Origin: Runella sp. MFBS21
GTDB taxonomy: Bacteria; Bacteroidota; Bacteroidia; Cytophagales; Spirosomataceae
Length of the DNA stretch: 64,000 bases
Assembly: GCF_029433105.1 (NCBI RefSeq)
Contig: NZ_JARNTW010000015.1
Span: 1 to 64,000, forward strand
Direction: 5' to 3'
Part shown: positions 25,523 to 34,563 of the stretch, piece after piece
How positions within the stretch are numbered: the first letter of the stretch is position 1
Layout of the letters: every line of letters starts with the position of its first letter
The notes under the pieces: generated by a model
Seen by the model: only the letters and a program-made list of their open reading frames with translations
Database searches by the model: none
What the model was told of the DNA's origin: nothing
Program-made: the position numbers and the translations under genes

Positions 25523-26689
25523 ATGCAACCCCTAAAACAATCCTTTCAGGTCTCTTATAGTTATTCCATATTTTTTACCCAAGACCTGTTTCATCTTGCC
25601 AACGATACCCTAGGCGCATTTTTTCGTTCTTTTGACGACGCCAGTTTTCAGCGTAAAGCACTGTGTGTAATAGATAGTGGTTTTGTAGCTCACTACCCAA
25701 ATCTTACCCAAGATATTCTTACCTATTTTGCAACTTTAGAAGAGACCGTAAAATTAGTACCTTCTATTTTGGTATTACCTGGGGGAGAAGAAGCCAAAAA
25801 TGACCCTGCTCTCTTTGACCAAATTGTGGAAGCAATCGACCAATATGGTATCGACCGTCATTCGTTTGTCATCGGCATTGGCGGTGGGGCTATTCTTGAT
25901 TTGGTGGGATATGCTGCTGCTGTATCACACCGTGGCGTCAAACATATTCGTATTCCGACGACGGTTTTATCTCAAAACGATTCAGGAGTGGGGGTCAAAA
26001 ACGGCATTAATTACCGAGGAAAGAAAAATTTCTTGGGTTCATTTGCTCCTCCTATTGCGGTTTTTAATGACCTCACTTTCTTGCATAGTCTCGACGACCG
26101 CGATTGGCGTTCGGGCATTGCCGAAGCTATCAAAGTAGCTCTCATCAAAGACAAAGTTTTCTTTGAGTGGATTGAAGCCAACGCCAACGCTCTAGCCCAA
26201 CGCAACGACGAAGTGATGGCGTATTTGATTCATCGATGTGCCGAAATGCACGTGGAGCACATTCGCAGTGGCGACCCCTTCGAATTTGGTTCGTCACGAC
26301 CATTGGATTTTGGGCACTGGGCTGCTCACAAACTGGAGTATCTCACCGATTTTCAAGTGCGCCACGGCGAAGCAGTTGCCATTGGCATTGCGCTAGACAG
26401 TGTGTATTCGACCAAAGTGGGCAAACTCCGTGCAGAAGAATTAGAACGAATTTTGGCCGTAATTCAAAAGTTGGGCTTTGATCTGTACCACCCCAAACTT
26501 GCCGAAAATGATAAAATAAACCTTCGCAATGGGTTACAAGAGTTCAGAGAACATTTGGGCGGTCGCCTGACTATTATGCTCCTCGATTGCATCGGTAAGG
26601 GTGTGGAAGTCCACGAAATGGACGCTGACCTTATCGCAGATGCAGTAGATTATTTAGAAGGACATTTTTCAAGTCTGTTAATCAATTAA
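25523..26689 (+). CDS. eboD: EboD, 3-dehydroquinate synthase-like sugar phosphate cyclase
   Basis: 388 residues from the ATG at 25523. A frame extending upstream to 25049 only overlaps eboC and is not real coding. AroB-like motifs: PGGEEAKND, IGIGGGAILDLVGYAAA (NAD site), RIPTTVLSQNDSGVGVKNGIN, GKKNFLGSFAPP, SGIAEAIKVALIKD, and HGEAVAIGIALD. Sugar phosphate cyclases turn a seven-carbon or hexose phosphate into a carbocycle. The EboD branch has no established substrate. It follows eboC by 14 bp. Confidence 0.88.
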   Translation: MQPLKQSFQVSYSYSIFFTQDLFHLANDTLGAFFRSFDDASFQRKALCVIDSGFVAHYPNLTQDILTYFATLEETVKLVPSILVLPGGEEAKNDPALFDQIVEAIDQYGIDRHSFVIGIGGGAILDLVGYAAAVSHRGVKHIRIPTTVLSQNDSGVGVKNGINYRGKKNFLGSFAPPIAVFNDLTFLHSLDDRDWRSGIAEAIKVALIKDKVFFEWIEANANALAQRNDEVMAYLIHRCAEMHVEHIRSGDPFEFGSSRPLDFGHWAAHKLEYLTDFQVRHGEAVAIGIALDSVYSTKVGKLRAEELERILAVIQKLGFDLYHPKLAENDKINLRNGLQEFREHLGGRLTIMLLDCIGKGVEVHEMDADLIADAVDYLEGHFSSLLIN

Positions 26690-26701
26690 AAAAACTCCCT
26701 G

Positions 26702-26755
26702 ATACTTTCTTAGGCCAAAAATTCTTATGACAGGAGGTGTGGCCTAAGAAAGTAT
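26702..26755 (+). terminator. strong hairpin with T tract between eboD and eboE
   Basis: A perfect 16-bp stem (ATACTTTCTTAGGCCA at 26702-26717 with its complement at 26740-26755) and a 22-nt loop, followed by TTTTTG. It looks like an intrinsic terminator splitting the ebo cluster into eboABCD and eboEF, unless read through. Seventy-three bp separate it from eboE. Confidence 0.7.
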
Positions 26756-26828
26756 TTTTGTTTGAAAAACACCTTTTTAGGTAAAACAATGTTTTCCAAA
26801 CAGATTTTTTTCTACACTATTCACCATA

Positions 26829-28025
26829 ATGCAAACCCCTCACGGACACCTCACTTATTGTAGCAATATTCACCCTGGCGAACAATGGGAAAATCATTTT
26901 CAAGCCCTGCGTGACAACCTTCCTTATATAAAATCAAAACTCTCGCCCAACGAACCTTTTGCCCTAGGGCTTCGGCTTGCCAATGATGCTTCTATTGAGC
27001 TATCGGAACCTGAAAAGTTGACAGAATTTAAAGAATGGTTGACCGCAAACGATATTTACGTTTTTACCATGAATGGCTTCCCATACGGAGGTTTTCATGC
27101 CACGCGTGTCAAAGACAATGTGCATACCCCCGATTGGACCACCGACAATCGTACCGAATATACTAAGCGTCTCTTTAGGATTTTGGCACAACTGCTTCCC
27201 GCTAACATCGAAGGAGGCGTTTCTACCTCTCCATTATCTTATCGCTATTGGTGGCAAACCGAAGAAGAAAAACAACAAGCCATCAAAACCGCCACTGAAA
27301 ATATACTGAATGTGGTAGAAGAATTGATAGCTCTCCGCCAAGCCACGGGCAAAACAATGCACCTTGACATTGAGCCTGAGCCTGACGGAATTTTGGAAAA
27401 TGGGCAGGAGTTTATTGAGTGGTATGCTGATTATTTTTTGCCTAAAGGCATTGCTCATTTGCAAGAATCCCACAATTTTACGCCCGAAGAGGCCAAAGAA
27501 ACATTGCTTACTCACATCCAACTTTGCTACGACGTTTGCCACTTTGCGGTGAGTTACGAAGAGCCGCAAGTCATTGTTGACCAGCTCAAAGAACTAGGAA
27601 TCCGAGTCGGAAAAATTCAGATTAGTTCGGCCATAAAAATGACATTGAATGACCAACGCGCCGAAAAATTAGCTGCCATTCGAAGCTTCGACGAACCCGT
27701 GTATTTGCACCAAGTCGTAGCAAAAACCGAAGAAGGCACGTTCCAGAAATTCCCTGATTTGGCAGAAGCGCTACAAGCCGACGCAAGTACCCACAACGAA
27801 TGGCGAATTCACTTTCACGTGCCGCTGTTTATTGATTCGTACGGCTTGCTCGACTCGACCCAAACTGAAATCGTCAAAACGCTCGCGGTGCATAAAGCTA
27901 CCCCGTTCACCCAACACCTCGAAGTCGAAACTTACACCTGGGGCGTGTTGCCTACCGCTATGCAAAAACCCATCGGCGAGTCTATTGTCCGCGAAATGGA
28001 ATGGGTAAAAGAACAACTCAAATGA
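26829..28025 (+). CDS. eboE: EboE, TIM-barrel sugar phosphate isomerase-like protein
   Basis: 398 residues with the xylose isomerase-like barrel pattern: LTYCSNIHPGEQW at the start, FTMNGFPYGGFH, HLDIEPEPDG (metal-type Glu/Asp), CYDVCHFAV (Asp and His), and HFHVPLF with a closing EVETYTW Glu. These are the metal ligands and substrate residues of the AP-endonuclease 2-like family. Ebo members are called metabolite traffic protein EboE. Substrate unknown. Its TGA overlaps the eboF start (ATGA), so the two are translationally coupled. Confidence 0.87.
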   Translation: MQTPHGHLTYCSNIHPGEQWENHFQALRDNLPYIKSKLSPNEPFALGLRLANDASIELSEPEKLTEFKEWLTANDIYVFTMNGFPYGGFHATRVKDNVHTPDWTTDNRTEYTKRLFRILAQLLPANIEGGVSTSPLSYRYWWQTEEEKQQAIKTATENILNVVEELIALRQATGKTMHLDIEPEPDGILENGQEFIEWYADYFLPKGIAHLQESHNFTPEEAKETLLTHIQLCYDVCHFAVSYEEPQVIVDQLKELGIRVGKIQISSAIKMTLNDQRAEKLAAIRSFDEPVYLHQVVAKTEEGTFQKFPDLAEALQADASTHNEWRIHFHVPLFIDSYGLLDSTQTEIVKTLAVHKATPFTQHLEVETYTWGVLPTAMQKPIGESIVREMEWVKEQLK

Positions 28026-29386
28026 ACAAAACCGTTGTCATAGATATTGTTGGCCTAAGTGCCAATTTGATTGGAGAGCATACTCCTTTTTTGAGTGAGT
28101 ATGTTAAATCACGCCACACAACGCCGATTAAGCCCGTGCTGCCTGCCGTAACGACCACTTCGCAGAGTTGTTATGTAACGGGTAAATGGCCATCGGAACA
28201 CGGGATTGTGGCCAACGGCTGGTACGACCGCGAGGATGCTGAAATGAAATTTTGGAAGCAATCCAACAAGCTCGTGAAGGCCGAAAAAATCTGGGATGCC
28301 GCCAAACGTCAAGATCCGTCGTTTACCTGTTCCAAGATGTTTTGGTGGTACAACATGTACTCCACCGCCGACTTTTCGGTCACGCCCCGCCCCCAATACC
28401 ACGCCGACGGGGTGAAAGCGCCCGATTGTTACGCCTACCCTGCGTCGTTGCGCGACGAACTTCAGCAAGATTTGGGACAATTTCCGTTGTTTAATTTTTG
28501 GGGTCCCAATGCCAATATCAAATCAACGAAGTGGATTGCGGATGCTTCGCTCTGGGTTGACCGCAAACACGACCCTACGCTGACGCTCATTTATTTACCG
28601 CATTTGGATTATTGTCTGCAAAAATTCGGCCCTGATTTTTCAAAAATCAGCAAAGAGCTCAACGAAATAGACCAAGTCGTGGCCGATTTGGTACGGCATT
28701 ACGAAGCCAAAAATACCCGCATTATTTTACTTTCCGAATACGGCATTAACCCCGTTCACCGTCCTGTTCATATCAATCGTATTTTGCGCGAGGAAGGGTT
28801 GATTTCAGTGCGTACGGAGCGTTGGTACGAGCTTTTGGACGCGGGAGCTTCGAAAGCATTTGCCGCTGCCGACCACCAAATTGCCCACATTTATATCAAC
28901 GACCCTGCCGTAAAAGCGCAGGTAAAAAAGCGCCTCGAACAAACCGAAGGAATTGAGCTTGTACTGGACGACGAAGGTAAAAAAGCGCACCACATCGACC
29001 ACGAGCGGGCGGGCGACTTGGTCGCAGTAGCCAAGCCCGACAGTTGGTTTACCTACTACTACTGGTTCGACGACGCCAAAGCGCCCGATTACGCGCATTT
29101 GGTTGACATCCACCGCAAACCAGGCTACGACCCCGTTGAGATGTTTATGGATCCCAAAAATCCGTTTATCAAACTTCGAGCGGGCTATAAATTAGCGCGT
29201 AAGCTGCTCGGTTTCCGTTATTTAATGGACGTTATTCCGCTGGATGCTACGCTCATTAAAGGTTCACACGGAGGTATCAGTGCACCCCGCGAATTTTATC
29301 CCATTTGTATTACAGACACTCCCCTAACGCAGTCCGAACTCCAAGCTACGGATGTATATGACGTGATTTGGGGGCATTTGTTTTAA
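28022..29386 (+). CDS. eboF: EboF, alkaline phosphatase-superfamily protein
   Basis: 454 residues from the ATG at 28022 in the ATGA overlap. Nucleotide pyrophosphatase/phosphodiesterase layout: VVIDIVGL (metal Asp), VTTTSQSCYVTGKWPSEHGI (nucleophile Thr region), YLPHLDYCLQKFGPD, LSEYGI and GSHGG. Compared with the usual family pattern, the SDHG motif reads SEYG and the D..H pair reads DYCLQ, so several metal ligands differ. The protein may have changed metal use or lost activity. Terminal gene of the ebo cluster. Its stop overlaps by 4 bp the end of the convergent gene. Confidence 0.82.
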   Translation: MNKTVVIDIVGLSANLIGEHTPFLSEYVKSRHTTPIKPVLPAVTTTSQSCYVTGKWPSEHGIVANGWYDREDAEMKFWKQSNKLVKAEKIWDAAKRQDPSFTCSKMFWWYNMYSTADFSVTPRPQYHADGVKAPDCYAYPASLRDELQQDLGQFPLFNFWGPNANIKSTKWIADASLWVDRKHDPTLTLIYLPHLDYCLQKFGPDFSKISKELNEIDQVVADLVRHYEAKNTRIILLSEYGINPVHRPVHINRILREEGLISVRTERWYELLDAGASKAFAAADHQIAHIYINDPAVKAQVKKRLEQTEGIELVLDDEGKKAHHIDHERAGDLVAVAKPDSWFTYYYWFDDAKAPDYAHLVDIHRKPGYDPVEMFMDPKNPFIKLRAGYKLARKLLGFRYLMDVIPLDATLIKGSHGGISAPREFYPICITDTPLTQSELQATDVYDVIWGHLF

Positions 29387-29709
29387 GAGAAAAAGAGCTT
29401 TTTCAGCTGTCTTCTTAGCGTAATCATTCGGTTTAAAATAATTAGAACAGAGATGATTACCGCTACTCTGACAGGCAACGGCGGCGTTGGCAAATGAAAC
29501 TGGTAGATTTCTATGACTGGCGGAAGTTTTATAAACCAAACTCCAATCATCAGCAGCCAACAGGCTACGCAAGAAATCATCAGCCATCTTTTAAAAACAC
29601 GATAAAAGTGCAGTTGTTTCTCTAATTTTTGCATCAGTTCATCGGTAAAAAATGCGGAAGTATGTAGCAAACTATCTTTCAGCAGCGTTCGTGTTTTTTC
29701 TTCGTTCAT
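29383..29709 (-). CDS. small two-helix membrane protein, possible anti-sigma partner
   Basis: 108 residues: a charged N-terminal cytoplasmic part (about 1-40), two hydrophobic segments (about 43-61 and 79-96) and a basic tail. Its ATG overlaps the stop of the ECF sigma gene (ATGA), and the coupling suggests it controls that sigma factor. No zinc anti-sigma motif is present and no family is recognised. Confidence 0.7.
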   Translation of the reverse strand: MNEEKTRTLLKDSLLHTSAFFTDELMQKLEKQLHFYRVFKRWLMISCVACWLLMIGVWFIKLPPVIEIYQFHLPTPPLPVRVAVIISVLIILNRMITLRRQLKKLFFS

Positions 29710-30278
29710 AATAAGTTACGGAGTTCATCTCCAGCTAATTTTTCCAATAAGATAAACATATTTTTTCGCCCTCGGTGCAACAGCACTTTTATATTGGTCT
29801 GACTCAATTCGGTGATTTCCTCTATATCACTTATCCCCAAATCACACAAATAGAATAATCTTAAAACCAAGGCTTCCTCCGCTTTAAGCATCGCCAAAGC
29901 GCGTTGAATGTATATTTTTCGTTCATTGCTCAAAAGAACCTCCCAACCAGAAGTTGCATCCTGTGCTGTTTCCTGCGTGGTAGAATCTATTTCTTCAAAA
30001 TACTCTTTCTTGCTCTTATCTCGAAGGGTATAAGAGGTATTCACTACAATGCGGTAAAGCCACGTTGAGAAAGAGGATTCAAAACGAAAATGTCGAAGGT
30101 TGGTAAAAACCCGCAAAAACGCTTCTTGTAAAGCATCGTGAGCCAAATGTTCGTCTTTAAGAATCGAACAAGCCAACGAGAACGATACATCCTTGTGTTT
30201 TTCTACCAACATCCGACAAGCCAACGTGTCCCCTGCTTTTATTTTTGCTATTAAAAGAGCATCATCCTCTTTTTTCAT
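29706..30278 (-). CDS. ECF-type RNA polymerase sigma factor
   Basis: 190 residues with region 2 (about 20-90, HDALQEAFLRVF, SFSTWLYRIVVNTSY) and region 4 (about 125-180, LKAEEALVLRLFYLCDLGISDIEEI with LSQTNIKVLLHRGRKNM). It overlaps the upstream membrane protein gene by 17 bp and the downstream one by 4 bp, so all are one translation-coupled unit. The target promoters are not visible. Confidence 0.9.
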   Translation of the reverse strand: MKKEDDALLIAKIKAGDTLACRMLVEKHKDVSFSLACSILKDEHLAHDALQEAFLRVFTNLRHFRFESSFSTWLYRIVVNTSYTLRDKSKKEYFEEIDSTTQETAQDATSGWEVLLSNERKIYIQRALAMLKAEEALVLRLFYLCDLGISDIEEITELSQTNIKVLLHRGRKNMFILLEKLAGDELRNLL

Positions 30279-30591
30279 CTTTGCTTCGCAGAAAATGAGC
30301 CGTTAGCAATCCTATTCCTCCTCCGATAAGAATGACAGAATAAACCAGTAAATCGGTAGTATCTTCCGACAAATTCATTTCCGTAAAAACAGCAGACATT
30401 CCTAACCCTGCCCCCGTTCCGAGAACAATACAGCCGATGTCGCGGTAACTAACCTTGTTTTCAGGAAGTGAATCCCCTTTTTCAAGAATGGTCTTTTTAA
30501 TTAAGTAGTTGTATTTGGCAAGTATAAATACCACCAAAACCCCCGAACCAAAGACGCAAAGTCCCATAAAAATACTCTCAAAATGCTCCAT
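30262..30591 (-). CDS. unknown small membrane protein
   Basis: 109 residues from the ATG at 30591 (a TTG at 30606 is less likely). Three hydrophobic segments (about 6-27, 50-68 and 79-98) separated by a charged loop (KKTILEKGDSLPENK). No family named with confidence. It sits between the serine hydrolase gene (29 bp) and the ECF sigma gene (17-bp overlap). This arrangement of sigma factor and small membrane proteins is common in Bacteroidota. Confidence 0.7.
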   Translation of the reverse strand: MEHFESIFMGLCVFGSGVLVVFILAKYNYLIKKTILEKGDSLPENKVSYRDIGCIVLGTGAGLGMSAVFTEMNLSEDTTDLLVYSVILIGGGIGLLTAHFLRSKDEKRG

Positions 30592-30620
30592 ACAATTGAT
30601 TTTCAAAGATTTACAAATAA

Positions 30621-31700
30621 TTAAAATTCATCGTCTAAGTACTTTCCAATTTTATTGTACAATTCAAAAGCTTTCTCACAATTGGTAAAAAAGACCAATC
30701 CGTACTTTTTTTCTTTATTGAAACAACAATATGCTTGAAAGTCATGGTTGTTACCTGTATGAAGATAGCGCATTCCGTACGGCGTAGGTTTCATCGAAAA
30801 CCCTAAACACCAACCGGTTTGCCCAGTTTGAGTGATTTCGTCATTTGCCGAAAAATGAATTTGTTCGGTCAACATTTCACTAAATGTGCTTTTTTTGAGT
30901 CCTTCCTGTTGTATCATGGCAATCAAAAACTTAGCGTAATCGACCACTTCTGTATGAAGGCTATAGGCTGCGCCAAAAGCTTTACCAGGTCGATCTAAGG
31001 CTGTCATTTTCCCCTTTTTATGTCCCCTTGCTTTGTGTTGCCTCACGTAATCATTTCCTTCCATGTAGGTTGTATGTTGCATTTGAAGCGGTCGTGCTAC
31101 TTCTTGCTGAAACACCGAGTCTAACCCAGCTTCCCATTTGGTCTTATGTTGAACCGCAATAACAGCCGCCAAATATTGATATGCTTCTCCAGAATAAGAA
31201 AAACCAGTACCGGGTTGAAACTTAATTTCCATTGGTTTGTCATGTGCCCAATTAGGGAAACCCGTTGTATGCCCAAGTACCATACGTGCTGTTATCAGTT
31301 TGTAGCGCTCGTCATTATCCTTAATACTTGGATGCGGTAAATAATGAAACAAAGGTTTATCGAGTTCAATAACCCCTTTTTCAACCATTTTCATGACAAA
31401 ATAGGCAAAAAGTGGTTTGGATAACGAAGCTCCTTCAAATAACGTTTCATGGGTAACAGGGGCTTGAGTTTCGGTATTGGCAACACCAAACATACGATGA
31501 TACACCAACTCCGCATCGTTGATAATGCCGATAGCTACACCAGGAATATCCAAGCTATCCATTGTTTTTGTAATAAGTTTGTCCAGTTCGCTGATTTTCA
31601 CAGGCCGCCCACTGACGGCTTTGATAGAACGGTTACGGGTTTGCGCTTGCGTAAAATGCGCCAAAGTCCAAAAGAAAAGGCTGTAATAAAAAAACTTCAT
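30621..31700 (-). CDS. serine hydrolase (class C beta-lactamase / DD-peptidase fold)
   Basis: 359 residues with a signal peptide (cleavage near FTQAQ). The SxxK active site is SLSK in FEGASLSKPLFAYF (about residue 93), the YxN/S element is YSG in GFSYSGEAYQYL, and the third element is the HTGNNHD region near the C-terminus. Such proteins are esterases, D-amino-acid hydrolases or DD-peptidases in the periplasm. First gene of a minus-strand unit with an ECF sigma factor, which may respond to envelope state (inference). Confidence 0.88.
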   Translation of the reverse strand: MKFFYYSLFFWTLAHFTQAQTRNRSIKAVSGRPVKISELDKLITKTMDSLDIPGVAIGIINDAELVYHRMFGVANTETQAPVTHETLFEGASLSKPLFAYFVMKMVEKGVIELDKPLFHYLPHPSIKDNDERYKLITARMVLGHTTGFPNWAHDKPMEIKFQPGTGFSYSGEAYQYLAAVIAVQHKTKWEAGLDSVFQQEVARPLQMQHTTYMEGNDYVRQHKARGHKKGKMTALDRPGKAFGAAYSLHTEVVDYAKFLIAMIQQEGLKKSTFSEMLTEQIHFSANDEITQTGQTGWCLGFSMKPTPYGMRYLHTGNNHDFQAYCCFNKEKKYGLVFFTNCEKAFELYNKIGKYLDDEF

Positions 31701-31833
31701 AGCAATACCGTTTTATAAATTTGTCGGCATTGGACTATACAGCTTAATAAATGGTTACAAGTAGGTATGAAAAATATATTTTGGGCTTTTTTAGAAGATT
31801 TTTACACTGTTTCTTATTTGTTCCACGACCTTC

Positions 31834-32358
31834 ATGAAGCATCTCCTACAGCCACTAACACGTCTAATCTTTGGGATTCTCCTTCTCAGTAGCTGCCAAT
31901 CTAAAGAAGACACCTTACCCGCTCCTACGACCGAGGGGCTCAATACTTTTGGTTGTAAAATCAATGGAAAAGTATGGATTGCAGACGGCATTCGGAACGA
32001 CCAAGGCCCCGCCGCGAAGGCCATCGAGGTAGAGTTTAAGCGGTTGAGCGCCACTACTTTTTATTTATTTATCCATACCAATGCCAGCACCAAAGATCGC
32101 GTTCAGTTAACGCTGCCCAAAGGTGTCGTGGGTACTAATTTATTGGAAGATTTGTACGACAAACCTTTCGGGATTTATTACGACAGCAATTTCAAGATTT
32201 TCAAGACAAAATCATCCAATCCTGGACAAGTGGTCATCTCCCGATTGGATACCGTGAACCGAATCGTCTCAGGCAGATTTGCGTTTGATGCCGAATTCGT
32301 TGTTTCTAAAGAAACCGTAAAAGTTACCGAAGGGCGCTTTGATATTAAGTATGAGTGA
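31834..32358 (+). CDS. DUF6252-like lipoprotein
   Basis: 174 residues with lipobox LLSSC near residue 21. The body has the small beta-barrel-like pattern of Bacteroidota DUF6252 proteins: FGCKINGKVWIADG at the N-terminus, VQLTLPKG, and a closing GRFAFDAEFV. Function unknown. Divergent from the serine hydrolase gene. Confidence 0.75.
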   Translation: MKHLLQPLTRLIFGILLLSSCQSKEDTLPAPTTEGLNTFGCKINGKVWIADGIRNDQGPAAKAIEVEFKRLSATTFYLFIHTNASTKDRVQLTLPKGVVGTNLLEDLYDKPFGIYYDSNFKIFKTKSSNPGQVVISRLDTVNRIVSGRFAFDAEFVVSKETVKVTEGRFDIKYE

Positions 32359-32491
32359 GGAGAACGACCATAAATGAAGTTATAATTCTATACATACTCG
32401 GTATTTTTATTTTTTGGATTTCTGGCTTTCTTTTGGTAATATAGAGCAATGTAAGTCATCTTTACACGCTTTCTATATCTCGCATAAAATA

Positions 32492-34237
32492 ATGATAATC
32501 AGACGCCAAGATTACCAACACTTGTTGTGGATGTCATTACTGATAGGAGGAGCAATGTCTTGCCAGCCTCGTTCGGAATCCACCAGTACACTCACCACCG
32601 CTCAACTCATCTGTCGTACACAGCCCATTGACAAAGCTTGGTACAGCTCAGGGCAGAAGGCAGCGCTTTTTGATAGCTTGGGAAACTTGAATTTCCCCAT
32701 TACTACACGCAGCCAAGAAGCGCAACGTTACTTCAATCAAGGGCTAATGCTCGCAGCGGGCTTCAACCACGCCGAAGCTGCTCGTTCCTTTTATGAAGCT
32801 ATTCGGCTAGATTCTACTTGTGCTATGGCTTATTGGGGATTTAGCTATGTGCTGGGGCCTAATTATAACGCAGGCATGGAAGCCGATAATTATGAACGCG
32901 CTTATAAAGCTATTCAGCAGGCTCGTCAACTGTCGAGTAATAGTACGGCCAAAGAAAAAGCATTAATCAATGCGCTTGCAAAACGCTACTCGGCCCAGCC
33001 CGTTGAAGACCGAAAACCGTATGATGTAGCCTATTCGCAGGCGATGGAGCAAGTTCACAAACAATTTCCAGACGATGCAGATATTGCAGCCCTCTATGCC
33101 GAATCGCTTATGGACTTACATCCTTGGGATTTGTGGGAACATGACGGCACACCCAAACCGTGGACTCCTGCTATTGTTGCTACACTTGAAAGCTTGCTCC
33201 AACAAAATCCCAACCACATTGCTCTCAACCATTATTATATTCATGCGGTAGAAGCCTCGCAAACGCCCGAACGAGGTCTAAAGAGTGCCCAAATACTCAG
33301 TAAAGTAGCTCCCAAAGCCAGTCATTTGGTACATATGCCTTCCCACATTTATATTCGTACAGGCCACTACCATGAAGGCTCCCTCAGCAACTGGAATGCA
33401 GTCAAGGCAGATAGCCTCTATCTCATGGGCGAGTATGCGCAGGGAGCTTTTCCGCTTAGCTATTTTCCCCACAACTACCACTTTTTGGTAGCTACTGCCA
33501 CCTTAGAGGGTAATTACCAATGGGCCATGAGTTCGGCGCAGAAATTGGCCGACAATACTCAGAAAACATTGATGGCCGACCTCAACTGGAGTACATTACA
33601 ACATTATTATACCATCCCTTATCACGTAGCGATTAAGTTTGGGCAATGGGACGAACTCCTCAATAGGTGCAAAGCCGATACTGTTCAGCTAAAATACCCT
33701 ACTGCTATCCGCCACTATGCCCGTGGAATGGCTTTGGTAGGCAAAAAACAAATCGCCGAGGCTAAGTTGGAACTTCAACAACTTGATAAATTAACAAACG
33801 ACCCCGATATTGCTTCTTTGACCATTTGGTCCATTAACTCCATGCGCTCTATTTTAGAAATAGCTCGTCGGGTGCTAAAAGCAGAAATTCTGGCTCAAGA
33901 GCAGCAACTTTCCGCTAGTATTAAGCTTCTTGAAGAAGCCGTAAATCTGGAAGACCAATTAAATTATAACGAGCCTCCTGATTGGTTTTTCTCTGTTCGT
34001 CATCATTTGGGTTTGGTTTTACAAAAAGCCAATCGCTATAAAGAAGCAGAAGCTGTTTTTGCCAAAGACTTAACCCACTTTCCCAACAATGGCTGGGCTT
34101 TGTCAGGTCTTTATAAAGCACAAGTCAGTCAAGGCCAAAGGGATAAAGCCGAGCAAACGTTCAGATTGTTAGAAGAAGCTCTCAAATGGGCAGATGCCGA
34201 GGTAAAGGCACAATTGACAGAAAATTTGAAAAGCTAA
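32492..34237 (+). CDS. tetratricopeptide-repeat lipoprotein
   Basis: 581 residues from the ATG at 32492. Hydrophobic start with lipobox GAMSC. TPR motifs at about residues 60-125 (FNQGLMLAAGFNHAEAARSFYEAIRLDSTCAMAYWG, typical A/G spacing) and at the C-terminus (about 495-570, LGLVLQKANRYKEAEAVFAKDL). The middle contains DLHPWDLW and HMPSHIYIRTGHY, seen in a family of TPR proteins found near metal or redox genes. It is probably an exported protein-interaction scaffold. No operon partners. Confidence 0.82.
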   Translation: MIIRRQDYQHLLWMSLLIGGAMSCQPRSESTSTLTTAQLICRTQPIDKAWYSSGQKAALFDSLGNLNFPITTRSQEAQRYFNQGLMLAAGFNHAEAARSFYEAIRLDSTCAMAYWGFSYVLGPNYNAGMEADNYERAYKAIQQARQLSSNSTAKEKALINALAKRYSAQPVEDRKPYDVAYSQAMEQVHKQFPDDADIAALYAESLMDLHPWDLWEHDGTPKPWTPAIVATLESLLQQNPNHIALNHYYIHAVEASQTPERGLKSAQILSKVAPKASHLVHMPSHIYIRTGHYHEGSLSNWNAVKADSLYLMGEYAQGAFPLSYFPHNYHFLVATATLEGNYQWAMSSAQKLADNTQKTLMADLNWSTLQHYYTIPYHVAIKFGQWDELLNRCKADTVQLKYPTAIRHYARGMALVGKKQIAEAKLELQQLDKLTNDPDIASLTIWSINSMRSILEIARRVLKAEILAQEQQLSASIKLLEEAVNLEDQLNYNEPPDWFFSVRHHLGLVLQKANRYKEAEAVFAKDLTHFPNNGWALSGLYKAQVSQGQRDKAEQTFRLLEEALKWADAEVKAQLTENLKS

Positions 34238-34306
34238 GTGGTCATTAACAAAATTCAAAAAGAAGGTTAGGGCAAATTGATGGTAGCCCTATTTTCTCTT
34301 TAAAAT

Positions 34307-34486
34307 TCAATCTTGTAACTCAAATTGGCCTTTTGGAGAAACCACCACAGGTATCATAGCAACAGTTCTGAAATTCAGTAACTGACTTTTGATTCCATTA
34401 AATTCTTCTTCATTTGGAGAAACATAGACAATATTGAGCACCACCACATCTGCCCTGTTCGGTCTAGTTCCAACATCTGATGTTGC
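34307..34486 (-). pseudogene. 59-codon coding-like fragment without a proper start
   Basis: A minus-strand frame runs from just after a stop (34487-34489) to a TGA at 34307-34309. Its residues look coding (ATSDVGTRPNRADVVVLNIV, then LLNFRTVAMIPVVVSPKG near the end), but there is no ATG start and the upstream sequence is out of frame. Probably the C-terminal remnant of a lost gene; family not recognised. The rest of the 437-bp interval 34238-34674 has nothing else clear apart from a hairpin before the aminotransferase gene. Confidence 0.4.
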
Positions 34487-34563
34487 TCAATAAGGTTTTC
34501 TTAAAAAACAAGATGAGAGAGCGTACTATCCCTTAAAAGACATTTCACCTATTCCACCACATT

